A stretch of 13,484 nt of DNA, taken from contig DASZMJ010000194.1 of NCBI GenBank assembly GCA_035551935.1, positions 1 to 13,484 of the forward strand. Reading direction: 5' to 3'. This document shows, piece after piece, positions 1-8,268 of the stretch (position 1 is its first letter; each line of letters opens with the position of its first letter). The notes under the pieces were generated by a model. That model was not told the DNA's origin and searched no databases. It worked only from the letters and a program-made list of their open reading frames with translations. This DNA is from DASZMJ01 sp035551935 (GTDB taxonomy: Bacteria; Planctomycetota; Planctomycetia; Isosphaerales; Isosphaeraceae). A program made the translations under genes and the position numbers.

Positions 1-546
1 GAGCCGGCGACCATGCGCGACGCCATGAGCTGGCTGATGTACCCCCGGGTCTTCCCCGACCTGGCCGGCCACATCCGCCTGTATGGCGATACGTCGGTCG
101 TTCCCACGCCGATCTTCTTCTTCGGGCCGGAGGAGGCCACCGAGAACCTCGTCGAGATCGAGCCGGGCAAGACGCTGATCGTCAAGCTCCTGGCCGTCGG
201 CGAGCCGCACGCCGACGGCAAGCGCACCGTCTTCTTCGAGCTCAACGGCCAGCCCCGCGAGGTCGAGGTCGCCGACCGCTCGCTCGCCTCGGCCGTCCGC
301 GAGGCCCCGAAGGCCGACCCCGCCGACCCCAACCAGATCGGCGCCCCGCTTCCCGGCCTCGTCGTCGGCGTCGCCGTCGTAGCCGGCGACGCCGTCCGCA
401 AGGGTCAGAAGCTGCTGTCGATCGAGGCCATGAAGATGGAGACCACCCTCTACGCCGAGCGCCCCGGCCGCGTCGCCGAGGTCCTCGCCGCCGTCGGCCG
501 CCAGGTCGAGGCCGGCGAGCTGCTCGTCCGCCTGGCGCCGGAGTGA
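1..546 (+). CDS. pyc: Pyruvate carboxylase, C-terminal part (partial, 5' end outside window)
   Basis: The reading frame is open from base 1, so this is the last 181 residues of a longer protein. Pyruvate carboxylase converts pyruvate, bicarbonate and ATP to oxaloacetate in the cytoplasm, refilling the TCA cycle. The visible part starts in the region after the carboxyltransferase barrel (DAMSWLMYPRVFPDL, typical of pyruvate carboxylases), continues through the allosteric/PT linker (ELNGQPREVEV) and ends in a complete biotinyl (BCCP) domain of about 70 residues. The biotin acceptor is the lysine of EAMKMET, codon 433-435. The stop is TGA at 544-546. The biotin ligase gene follows on the same strand, which fits its role in modifying this protein. 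Oxaloacetate decarboxylase or another biotin carrier is a less likely reading, because the pre-BCCP region matches pyruvate carboxylase. The family call is confident; the missing N-terminal domains cannot be checked here. Confidence 0.93.
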   Translation, partial: EPATMRDAMSWLMYPRVFPDLAGHIRLYGDTSVVPTPIFFFGPEEATENLVEIEPGKTLIVKLLAVGEPHADGKRTVFFELNGQPREVEVADRSLASAVREAPKADPADPNQIGAPLPGLVVGVAVVAGDAVRKGQKLLSIEAMKMETTLYAERPGRVAEVLAAVGRQVEAGELLVRLAPE

Positions 547-550
547 GGCG

Positions 551-645
551 GAGGGCGGAGGGCATAGGGCAGAGGACAAAGGTCTTTCTTCCCTCTGCCC
601 TCTGTCATTGGCCCTCCGCTCTCTGTCCTCTGCCCTATGCCCTCT
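551..645. repeat. Purine/pyrimidine-asymmetric intergenic repeat with 21-bp inverted repeat (copy A)
   Basis: The gap between pyc and birA is filled by imperfect GGCAGAGG-type units, purine-rich on the left and pyrimidine-rich on the right. Bases 558-578 and 624-644 are a perfect 21-bp inverted repeat around a 45-nt centre. The pyrimidine half, read on the minus strand, resembles the segment at 10334-10385. The two share an exact 16-mer, AATGACAGAGGGCAGA (complement at 594-609 here, direct at 10367-10382). The element is probably dispersed in this genome. It could form a hairpin in the pyc-birA transcript. It is not a standard terminator because no T-run follows the stem. Confidence 0.75.
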
Positions 646-653
646 CGCACCCC

Positions 654-1430
654 ATGCCCCCATTCCCCTTCGCTCGCACCCTCGTCCATCGCCCCATCGT
701 CGACTCGACGAGCGACCTCGCCCGCGCCCTCATCACCAGCGAGTCCATCGACCTTCCATTGCTCGTCCTGGCCGATCGCCAGACGAAGGGCCGGGGACGG
801 GGGGACCATGCCTGGTGGTCCGACGCGGGGAGCCTGACCTTCACTCTCGCCCTCGACCCCGAGACACACGCCCTGCGACGCGACCACGAGCCGAGGTTCG
901 CCCTCGCCTCGGCCGTGGCCATCATCGACGCGATCGCCGCGGAATGGCCCGGCCTCCCGCTCGGCATCCGCTGGCCGAACGACGTCGAGGCCCTCGGCAA
1001 GAAGCTCGGCGGCATCCTCCCCGAACGCCTCGACACCCCCTTCGGCCCCCGGCTCCTGATCGGCATCGGCCTGAACGTCTCCACGCGCCTCGATCACGCG
1101 CCGCCGGACGTCCGCCTCATGGCCGCATCGCTGTCGGATTCACTCGCCGAGCCGATCGAACCGTCTGACGTCCTCTCGGTCCTCCTGCAGTCGCTGGAAT
1201 CCATTCTCCCTCGCCTCGCGGCCGACGATCCCATGCTCGCCGCGCGCTGGGCCGAGCTTGACACGCTGCTCGGCGAACCTCTGCGCGTCGACCTCGGCCC
1301 TCGCATCCTCAACGGCATCGGACGCGGCATCGACCCGCGCGGGGCGTTGCTCGTCGGCGTCGAGGAAGGAGTCGTTCCTCTCTTTGGGGGTCAGGTTCTT
1401 CGGGCTCCGCCCGCCTCAACGCGATCTTGA
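654..1430 (+). CDS. birA: Biotin--[acetyl-CoA-carboxylase] ligase (BirA, catalytic type without HTH)
   Basis: This enzyme activates biotin with ATP to biotinyl-5'-AMP and transfers it to the acceptor lysine of biotin-dependent carboxylases. The product is 258 residues. The sequence shows DSTSDLA (17-23), the biotinyl-AMP binding GRGRG loop (46-50), WPND (107-110), the KLGG segment with its conserved lysine (117-120) and GIGLNV (138-142), followed by a short SH3-like C-terminal domain ending LFGGQVL. No N-terminal DNA-binding helix-turn-helix is present, so it is probably a pure ligase and not a biotin repressor. I chose ATG 654 because the family begins close to that residue. A GTG at 543 in frame would only add translated repeat sequence. 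No strong Shine-Dalgarno is visible before 654. It lies directly after pyc, its likely substrate. The last 122 bp overlap a convergent gene. Confidence 0.9.
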   Translation: MPPFPFARTLVHRPIVDSTSDLARALITSESIDLPLLVLADRQTKGRGRGDHAWWSDAGSLTFTLALDPETHALRRDHEPRFALASAVAIIDAIAAEWPGLPLGIRWPNDVEALGKKLGGILPERLDTPFGPRLLIGIGLNVSTRLDHAPPDVRLMAASLSDSLAEPIEPSDVLSVLLQSLESILPRLAADDPMLAARWAELDTLLGEPLRVDLGPRILNGIGRGIDPRGALLVGVEEGVVPLFGGQVLRAPPASTRS

Positions 1431-1914
1431 CCTCCTTCGGCAGGGGGACGCTCAGCCCGAGTGGCGGGTTGCTCAGCACGACCGACGCTTTGTGATCCGG
1501 GTCGTCGAGAACGGTTGGGAACGTCCGATACCCTTCCGCTTCCACGCGCACACTCCAGGGCGACAGGGAAATGAGGCACGTCTCGCCCCCGAGTCCGAAT
1601 GCACCGTGGGCCTTGAACGCGGCAGTCAAGGCGACGCGGCCGTCCGTGCCCGTTTCGCCCACGATCTTTTGATCGTCCTCATGTTGATTTGTGTAGAGAT
1701 AGAGCAACAAAACGCGGGCGTTGGGGATGGGGCGCCCGGTCGCCTCGTCGACGACCAGGAAACGGATCGTGAGCGAGCGTATGCCGACCCAGGGACCGGA
1801 TGGAGTCATGCAGACGATCAGCGCGGCCGCCGCGACCGGCAGCCACAGCAGCGTGCGGAGCCGGAATGCGAATCGGCGACGAGGCAGCCGGGTGTCGAAC
1901 GTAGGCAAGTTCAT
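1309..1914 (-). CDS. Small membrane protein with carboxypeptidase-regulatory-like domain
   Basis: The 201-residue product begins with a basic stretch and FRLRTLL, then a hydrophobic segment at about 21-36 (TLLWLPVAAAALIVCM). This is a signal anchor of a style frequent in planctomycetes. Residues 47-168 read as a beta-sandwich of carboxypeptidase-regulatory/CarboxypepD type: IRFLVVDEATGRPIPNARVLL, then a TDGRVAL turn and VRVEAEGYR. The extracytoplasmic location is inferred. Its ATG (1914-1912) overlaps the TGA of the upstream TPR gene as ATGA, so translation is probably coupled to that gene. The last roughly 40 residues, rich in arginine and proline, lie antisense to the birA 3' end and do not look like part of the fold. 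They may be read-through after loss of an earlier stop. No specific function can be assigned. Confidence 0.7.
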   Translation of the reverse strand: MNLPTFDTRLPRRRFAFRLRTLLWLPVAAAALIVCMTPSGPWVGIRSLTIRFLVVDEATGRPIPNARVLLLYLYTNQHEDDQKIVGETGTDGRVALTAAFKAHGAFGLGGETCLISLSPWSVRVEAEGYRTFPTVLDDPDHKASVVLSNPPLGLSVPLPKEVKIALRRAEPEEPDPQREERLLPRRRRATPRAGRCRVRCR

Positions 1915-4256
1915 GGTGCGGCGGGCTTCGCCCCCTCGACGGCGCGGCGGACGAGGTGGTGGGGCGGGAGGAAGCGGACGGTGTATTTCTGGGCCGCGGC
2001 GAAGTACTCGGGGCGATGGTCGGGGAAGCGCGTCCCGAGCACGGCGAGGACGAGGGCCTTCTCGTTGGGCTCCAGGAAGATGTGATCGAGGTCGGCCAGC
2101 GGGGTGGGCTCGTCGGCGCGGAGGATCGCCGCGGCTTGGCGGTAGTCGCGGGACATGGGCTCCAGTGCCTGGCAGGCCCGCTCGCGCCAGGAAGCCGCCC
2201 CGGCCTCGTCGTCCTCGAGCGCCAGGCCCAGCGCGACGGCCAGCTCGGCCCAGGGCTCTTGGAGGGCGGGCGCGAATCTCGGGTCGGCCGCGACCTCCTT
2301 CGCCTTGCCCTGGGCGAGGAGCGCCTGGGCGCGGAGCGTGCCCGACATCTGCATATTGCTGCTGCAAATGCGCTCGCACTCGTCGAGCCTGCCGGCCTGG
2401 TAGTACGCCAGGGCCCGGATCATCGGCGCCAGTTGCGACTGGTCGGGACCTTGCAGGCGGTTCTGCCAGGTGTTGAGCTCGGTGTCGATGCGATCGGCCT
2501 GGCCGGAGGCGACCAGGGCGTCGCCGAGGAGGATGGCCGCCTCGGCGTCGAGCGGCTGCGAGGTCAGGCGCGTGTGGAGCTCGCGCACCATCGCATCGGC
2601 CTCGCCGGTGGCGAGGCGGCCGGTGGACTCGACGACCTGCACGCCGGGCTCGATCAGCCCGAGCTCGCGCGCCTTGCGGAGCAGCGGGACCGCCTCGGCC
2701 CAGCGGGCCCGCGACGCGGCCTGCATCCCGCGGGCCATCCAGGGCCAGGGGAGGTTCGGGTCGGCCTCGGTCGACCGGGCGAAATACTCGTCCTGCCTGT
2801 CCCAGTCGGGGTCGATCCGCCCGCGGAGGTAGAGGAAGGCGGCGTTCTTCGGGTCGGCGGCGAGGTAGCGGTCGTACTGCGCGAACAGCCCGGCCTCGTG
2901 GCCGTCGCGCTGCATGAGCATCTGGTAGGCGCGATGCCAGCGGACGCTCGGCGGCCGGCGGTCGAGGCCCGATTTCAGGAACGCGAGCGCCCGCTCGGGC
3001 CCGCCCGGCACGCCGCCGTTGACGGCCTTGCCGTAGTAGTAGTTCATCAACTGAGCCTGATCCGGCGCGCGTTTCAGCCGGCGCTCGGCGAATGTCAGGG
3101 CCTTGAGCGGCTCGGCCGCCTGGATCGCCATGAAGGCGTCGGCGTCGAACCCCTGGACCCACTCGACCGACGTCTTGACCACCTCGCCCGACCCCGAATT
3201 GACCTTCAAGTGGTCCGGCGGCGACTCGAACGGATAGTCCACCCAGCGCGCCGCCAGGAACGGCTCGCCGACCCTCAGGTGATGCACCGACGGCTTCGGC
3301 TGCTTCGCGTAATACAGGGTCTGCTCGTACAGGACCGCCTCGCCCCCGACGTTCAGGACCCAGATCGGCCGGCCGAACCATCGTCGGAAGTAGCCCGAGC
3401 GCACGTCGATCGCGTGCGACTCGTCGACCGCCCCGCCGAGCTTGACCCGATGCCTGCCCTCGCCCAGGGAGACGCGGCCGACGCCGGGGCCGAGGGTCGT
3501 CGCCGGGCCGTCGTCGACGCGGACCTGCACCGGCTGGCCGGTCGCGTTGACGACGTGGAGCGTCCGATGCCGGCGGATGTACTCGTTGCTGAGCGCGGTC
3601 GCCGCGGCGGCCAGCACGAAGACCGTCCCCCAGATCGCTGCCCGGCGCAACCAGGGCGGAAAGCCCGAGTCGGACCGGAAGACGGCCAGCCACGACCCCT
3701 CCCGCGGCGGCAGGATCGAGTCGGGCCGGACCAGCGCCTTCTCCGACTTGCGGACGAAGGCGCGGAACTCGTGCTGCTTGCCGACGTCGGGCACCTCGCG
3801 CAGCAGGACCCCGGCCAGGGCCAGCGCCTCGTCGTGCCGGCCCTCCGCCTGGTAGCTCCGGGCGAGCCGGTCGAGCAGGCCCAGGGGATATTGCCGGCCG
3901 GCCCCGGGCGCCTCGAGGAACGCGAGGAGCTTGCGCGCCTCGTCGAGCTTGCCCTCGGCCAGCCGACGGAGCGCCACGCCGAGGCGGGCCGGCGGCAGGC
4001 TGGGGTCGAGCCGCAGGGCCGCTTCGTACAGCTCGGTCGCCGCGCTGACGATGCCGAGTTCGTCGAGCTGCAACGCCAGGCCGGCCCGGAGCTGGGCGTT
4101 CTCCGGGAACGTCTCCAGGGCGAGCTGGCGGAACTCGGCCGCCTGCGTCCGCTCGCGGAACGCTAGCATCTGGCCGTGGATCGCCAGGGCCGCGTCGGGC
4201 GACGGCTCGCGTCGGAAGCGTTCGAGGCTGTCGGACAACGAGAGGATCAGGGGCAT
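1911..4256 (-). CDS. Membrane-anchored tetratricopeptide-repeat protein
   Basis: The 781-residue product has three parts. Residues 1 to about 175 are helical TPR-like repeats (for example ATELYEAALRLDPSLPPARLG near 73-94). One transmembrane segment lies at about 206-223 (AAIWGTVFVLAAAATALS) after a short basic stretch. A beta-rich module follows at about 233-275 (LHVVNATGQPVQVRVDDG), reminiscent of PEGA-like domains, then a long C-terminal TPR solenoid (for example YDRYLAADPKNAAFLYLRGRIDPD; GRLATGEADAMVRELHTRL). Such proteins usually scaffold protein complexes; the partner is unknown. ATG 4256 was chosen because GAGG lies at a suitable distance upstream and because the only earlier ATG (4313) sits just after a TATAAA box that may be the promoter. 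The stop overlaps the start of the next minus-strand gene as ATGA, indicating a two-gene operon. The TPR and membrane topology calls are firm; the role is not. Confidence 0.82.
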   Translation of the reverse strand: MPLILSLSDSLERFRREPSPDAALAIHGQMLAFRERTQAAEFRQLALETFPENAQLRAGLALQLDELGIVSAATELYEAALRLDPSLPPARLGVALRRLAEGKLDEARKLLAFLEAPGAGRQYPLGLLDRLARSYQAEGRHDEALALAGVLLREVPDVGKQHEFRAFVRKSEKALVRPDSILPPREGSWLAVFRSDSGFPPWLRRAAIWGTVFVLAAAATALSNEYIRRHRTLHVVNATGQPVQVRVDDGPATTLGPGVGRVSLGEGRHRVKLGGAVDESHAIDVRSGYFRRWFGRPIWVLNVGGEAVLYEQTLYYAKQPKPSVHHLRVGEPFLAARWVDYPFESPPDHLKVNSGSGEVVKTSVEWVQGFDADAFMAIQAAEPLKALTFAERRLKRAPDQAQLMNYYYGKAVNGGVPGGPERALAFLKSGLDRRPPSVRWHRAYQMLMQRDGHEAGLFAQYDRYLAADPKNAAFLYLRGRIDPDWDRQDEYFARSTEADPNLPWPWMARGMQAASRARWAEAVPLLRKARELGLIEPGVQVVESTGRLATGEADAMVRELHTRLTSQPLDAEAAILLGDALVASGQADRIDTELNTWQNRLQGPDQSQLAPMIRALAYYQAGRLDECERICSSNMQMSGTLRAQALLAQGKAKEVAADPRFAPALQEPWAELAVALGLALEDDEAGAASWRERACQALEPMSRDYRQAAAILRADEPTPLADLDHIFLEPNEKALVLAVLGTRFPDHRPEYFAAAQKYTVRFLPPHHLVRRAVEGAKPAAP

Positions 4257-4315
4257 GGTCTCGCCTCGGATTCCCGCGGAGTATGTCGAGGTGTCGGCCC
4301 GGAACTGGCCCATAC

Positions 4316-4321
4316 TTTATA
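4316..4321 (-). promoter_or_regulatory. Candidate -10 box for the TPR operon
   Basis: On the minus strand these bases read TATAAA, an AT-rich hexamer standing out in a GC-rich divergent intergenic region (4257-4431). Transcription starting just downstream would give a leader of about 50 nt before the ATG at 4256. No good -35 box (TTGACA) is visible at the expected spacing; that position is occupied by the palindrome at 4337-4353. Identification rests on sequence resemblance only. Confidence 0.3.
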
Positions 4322-4336
4322 GGACGCCGCGTCGCC

Positions 4337-4353
4337 GGTCGAGTCGCTCGACC
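4337..4353. promoter_or_regulatory. Perfect palindrome, possible operator between divergent genes
   Basis: GGTCGAGTCGCTCGACC has 7-bp arms around a 3-nt centre. It lies about 15 bp upstream of the TATAAA candidate, roughly where a -35 element or activator site would be, and about 80 bp upstream of the divergent gene at 4432. It could bind a dimeric regulator acting on one or both genes. Short GC-rich palindromes are also common by chance in such DNA, so this is tentative. Confidence 0.3.
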
Positions 4354-4431
4354 CTGCCGGCTTCGCGCCGGGCCCCGGGATCGGCGAAGATCCGTTGACG
4401 TTGACGACGCGAGGGCATTCGGAGGCGGGCG

Positions 4432-5934
4432 ATGCGACTCCACGGGGCGGTCGGACTCGTGATCGCGGTCGCGACGGCGATCGGGGCCGGCGACGAGCCG
4501 GAGGGGGAGAAACGGCCGGCGGTGTCGGTCCGGCTGACCAGGCCCGACCAGGAGCTCCACGACCTGCTCGCCCTGTTCGAAGGGGCCCGGGCGCCCAGCC
4601 CGGCGGCGGCGCTCGCGGCCTGGAAGCTGAGGACGGGGAAGACATTGGGCAAGCCGGCGGAGGCGATGATCGCCCTTCTCAACCCCGAGATGGTCCGCGA
4701 CCTTCGCACGCTCGACGGCGCCGAGGCTCTGGTCGCCTTCGACGCCGACGGCCGGGCCCATGGGTCGGCCACGATCCCGCGCGACGACGGCACCTTCGCC
4801 GCCCTGGCCACGGCGCTGGCCCTCACCGACGGCGCCGCCGAGGAACCCATCGGCGCGGCGGCGGTCGATCGACTCGGCCGGCCCGGCTCGTGGCTCATGG
4901 CCCGCCGCGGTGCCGCCATGGTCCTCGCCCCCGACCGCGACGACCTCCGCCGCGCCCTCGATCCACCCCGGATCGATCCTGCCCGCCAACGGGACCCGGG
5001 CTGCTCCTTCGAGGTCGAACCCGCCGGCCTCGCCGCCGCCCGATCGCTCCCGGTCCGTCGGCTCGGCGAGGCCCTGCGCGGGCTCGGTTGCCGGCGGCTG
5101 GAGGGGGTGCTGAGGATCGAACAGGACACCTTCTCACTGAGTCTCACATCCCGACTCGCCGACTCGCCGCTGGGACGTCGTCGCATCGCGCCCGAGTGGC
5201 TGGGATGGGTGCCGGCCGATCGCGCGATCGGGGCGATCGCGATGGCGATCGACCCCGAGCCCGAGGCGCTCGCCGCCGCCTTCGACGCCGCCGACGGGGT
5301 CATCCACGCCGACCCGGCCAAGGGTCGAGTTGCCCCGCTCCGGGGGCGGCTCGCCGTGCTCGCGCTGGCGGCGGGCGTCCGCCTCGAGACCGAGTTCTGG
5401 CCCGCCCTGCTCGGCGTCTCGGCCGCCGCGCTGAAGAACCCGGACGACCGCGACCCGCCCGGCCTCGTCGTCGCCCTCCACACCGACGGGGACGCGAATG
5501 CTCGGCGGATCGCCGAGCGCGTCCTCCCCCGGTTGGCCACGTTCGGCCGCCTGAAGGAGTTCCAGCCCGATCCGCAACGCCCTTTCGAGCCCGTTCGGCG
5601 CATCCTCGGCCGCCCACTGGCCGTCGCCCGGCGGGGCTCGACCGTCTGGGTCGGCTGGGGTGAGGGAGTGCTCGAGGCTTGCCTCGGCGATCCACGCGCA
5701 GGCCGCTCCGCCCTCGACCTGTTCCGGCCCTCCTGGGGCCCGCGGCCGCCGCAGCGCGCGGGCCTCCTCTGGCCGGGCCGGTGGCCGGCCCTCGATTCGT
5801 CAGGTATGGTCGATGCCCCGCCCGTCCTCTGGTGGGGCTCCCGCGACGGCGACACCGCGCGCGACGAGATCCGGTGGGCCGGGCTCCATCCGTTCGTCGT
5901 GCGCGTCGTCGATCGGGTCGTGACGGGAGAATGA
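4432..5934 (+). CDS. Secreted or periplasmic protein of unknown function
   Basis: I do not recognise the family of this 500-residue product. It starts with a short signal-peptide-like segment (MRLHGAVGLVIAVATAIGAG, cleavage likely near residues 18-20) and then a charged, mature-type sequence. The body alternates alanine-rich helices with short strands (EALVAFDADGRAHGSATI; AIGAIAMAIDPEPEALAAAF; GLVVALHTDGDANARRIAERVL). There is no further transmembrane helix, no cysteine pattern and no obvious catalytic motif. The overall style resembles planctomycete proteins whose surface domain is compared with precomputed per-item values, but this is only an impression. The start is well supported: GGAGG at 4421-4425 sits 6 nt before the ATG. 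The gene is divergent from the TPR operon and ends 5 bp from a convergent small gene. It is a real gene by length, start signal and codon bias. Confidence 0.75.
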   Translation: MRLHGAVGLVIAVATAIGAGDEPEGEKRPAVSVRLTRPDQELHDLLALFEGARAPSPAAALAAWKLRTGKTLGKPAEAMIALLNPEMVRDLRTLDGAEALVAFDADGRAHGSATIPRDDGTFAALATALALTDGAAEEPIGAAAVDRLGRPGSWLMARRGAAMVLAPDRDDLRRALDPPRIDPARQRDPGCSFEVEPAGLAAARSLPVRRLGEALRGLGCRRLEGVLRIEQDTFSLSLTSRLADSPLGRRRIAPEWLGWVPADRAIGAIAMAIDPEPEALAAAFDAADGVIHADPAKGRVAPLRGRLAVLALAAGVRLETEFWPALLGVSAAALKNPDDRDPPGLVVALHTDGDANARRIAERVLPRLATFGRLKEFQPDPQRPFEPVRRILGRPLAVARRGSTVWVGWGEGVLEACLGDPRAGRSALDLFRPSWGPRPPQRAGLLWPGRWPALDSSGMVDAPPVLWWGSRDGDTARDEIRWAGLHPFVVRVVDRVVTGE

Positions 5935-5939
5935 CCCGC

Positions 5940-6236
5940 TCAGGGATAGGACCGTCGCCAGGGGAGCGGGAACCGGAGCACGGTGAATCCCGAAGGGGTA
6001 ACCTCGCCGCGGCGGGCGCGGACCTCGGGGATATCGAAGGCGCCGAGGTTGTAACCTTGATAGCCTTCGTGGTCGAAACGATACGGGGTGAACGAATTGA
6101 CGCGATCGTCGCGCGTGGTCTGGTGGCGGTGCGCCGTCGCCCGTCCCCGACGTCGGCCCCAGCCCGCCTCGGCCGTTGAAGTCGCGAGAAGGACCCCGAG
6201 CAGGCCGAGGACGGCCAGGGACTTGAGTCGGGTCAT
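5940..6236 (-). CDS. Small secreted basic protein of unknown function
   Basis: The 98-residue product opens with a clear signal peptide: MTRLK, a hydrophobic core LAVLGLLGVLLA, and a likely cleavage site after TAEA (residue 24). The mature part of about 74 residues is basic and rich in arginine, histidine and aromatic residues (GWGRRRGR; TPYRFDHEGYQGYNLGAFDIP). It contains no cysteine. I do not recognise a family. ATG 6236 was preferred over an earlier in-frame start at 6386 because the signal peptide starts exactly there and GGAG precedes it by 9 nt; the upstream extension is proline-rich and looks non-coding. The gene is convergent with the secreted-protein gene ending at 5934 and divergent from sucC. 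A cell-envelope location is inferred from the signal peptide. Confidence 0.65.
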   Translation of the reverse strand: MTRLKSLAVLGLLGVLLATSTAEAGWGRRRGRATAHRHQTTRDDRVNSFTPYRFDHEGYQGYNLGAFDIPEVRARRGEVTPSGFTVLRFPLPWRRSYP

Positions 6237-6403
6237 CGGCAAGGGCTCCGGCGGTGTTCCGGTCGATCCTGGAACCCTATCACGGGGTCCCGGCCGGGGC
6301 AAATCGACGGGGCCGGGGTCTGGAAGGGCCCGATGGGCGCGTGGTACAACGGCCGGACGTCGGGTCGAGTCGGCATTGCGACACACGAGGCGGGAATGCA
6401 GCG

Positions 6404-7654
<1,251 letters not shown>

Positions 7655-7699
7655 TCGGGCCGGGCCCCGTCGAATTCGGGAACGCCGAAGGGGCGTGCG

Positions 7700-8170
7700 A
7701 TGTTCATCCTCGTGTGGGGCTCGCGCGTGCGGGTCATCGATCTCGGCTCGGGCGACTTCCACTGCCCCGAGTGCGACCAGTCGAGGACGTACTCCCACCG
7801 CCGCGTCGCCCGCTACTTCACCCTCTTCTGGATCCCCCTGTTCCCGACCGCGAACCTCGGCGAGTACGTCGAGTGCCGGACCTGCGGCCTGCAGTACACC
7901 GACGAAATCCTGTCGTACACGCCCCCGTCCCCCTCCGAGCGCGCCGCTCGCCGCGCCCGCCTCGACCTCGACTCGGGGATGCCGACGCACATGGTCGAGC
8001 GCAAGCTGATCGGCGAGGGCCTCAAGCGAGAGGACGCCGAGTCGATCGTCGCCGCCGCACTCGGCGACGACGCCAGGGTCTGCCAAGACTGTGGATTCAT
8101 TTATCGCGCCTCGGTACGATCCTGCTCGAACTGCGGTGGAGAACTCGAAGAACTGGAGACCCTCCCGTGA
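7700..8170 (+). CDS. Double zinc-ribbon protein
   Basis: The 156-residue product carries four CxxC knuckles: C22/C25, C59/C62, C128/C131 and C142/C145. The first two pairs bracket a hydrophobic stretch (RYFTLFWIPLFPTANLGEYVECRTCG) and resemble the zinc_ribbon_15 type domain that starts MFI(I/L)VWG. The last two form a second, compact rubredoxin-like ribbon (CQDCGFIYRASVRSCSNCGG). Between them is a charged helical part (RKLIGEGLKREDAESIVAAAL) that resembles a short helical bundle. Each pair set should bind one zinc. The hydrophobic patch could be a membrane-associated hairpin or the ribbon's core. ATG 7700 has AAGGGG upstream at 7688-7693, and the gene begins 45 nt after sucC, probably in the same transcript. 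The function is unknown; similar proteins occur widely in planctomycetes as uncharacterised genes. Confidence 0.8.
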   Translation: MFILVWGSRVRVIDLGSGDFHCPECDQSRTYSHRRVARYFTLFWIPLFPTANLGEYVECRTCGLQYTDEILSYTPPSPSERAARRARLDLDSGMPTHMVERKLIGEGLKREDAESIVAAALGDDARVCQDCGFIYRASVRSCSNCGGELEELETLP

Positions 8171-8248
8171 TGGCTAGCCGCCCACCAGAGGCGCGTCACG
8201 ATTCGCCGCGACCACTCCACGGGGATCACTAAGACTCGAATCCGGATG

Positions 8249-8262
8249 CTCTTTTTTAAGAG
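8249..8262 (+). promoter_or_regulatory. AT-rich hairpin overlapping the ribosome binding site of the nucleotidyltransferase gene
   Basis: CTCTTTTTTAAGAG forms a 5-bp stem with a TTTT loop. Its right arm, AAGAG (8258-8262), is the only Shine-Dalgarno-like sequence before the ATG at 8269, with 6-nt spacing. The stem could partly hide that site. It is also the most AT-rich spot in the neighbourhood and marks the left edge of the nucleotidyltransferase/toxin-antitoxin cassette. A weak terminator of the upstream transcript is an alternative reading, but the stem is too short and weak to be convincing. Confidence 0.3.
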
Positions 8263-8268
8263 TGATTG

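Noticed and set aside
551..645. CRISPR-like array from the repeated GGCAGAGG units
   Set aside because: The units are short, irregular and contiguous, with no equal-length spacers and no cas genes.
543..653. GTG start at 543 for birA, overlapping the pyc stop
   Set aside because: It would add 37 residues translated from the repeat (PSALCHWPSALCPLPYAL style), which is not part of the family; ATG 654 fits the family start.
1956..4166. Long plus-strand open frame (736 codons) opposite the TPR gene
   Set aside because: It mirrors the GC-rich codon pattern of the real minus-strand gene; its sequence is low in hydrophobic domains, has no motif and lacks a ribosome binding site. Antisense frames of this size are common at this GC content.
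4317..5855. Minus-strand open frame of 512 codons opposite the secreted protein gene
   Set aside because: Composition is dominated by Arg, Ser, Pro and Ala, with no recognisable domain; the plus-strand gene has a signal peptide and GGAGG start.
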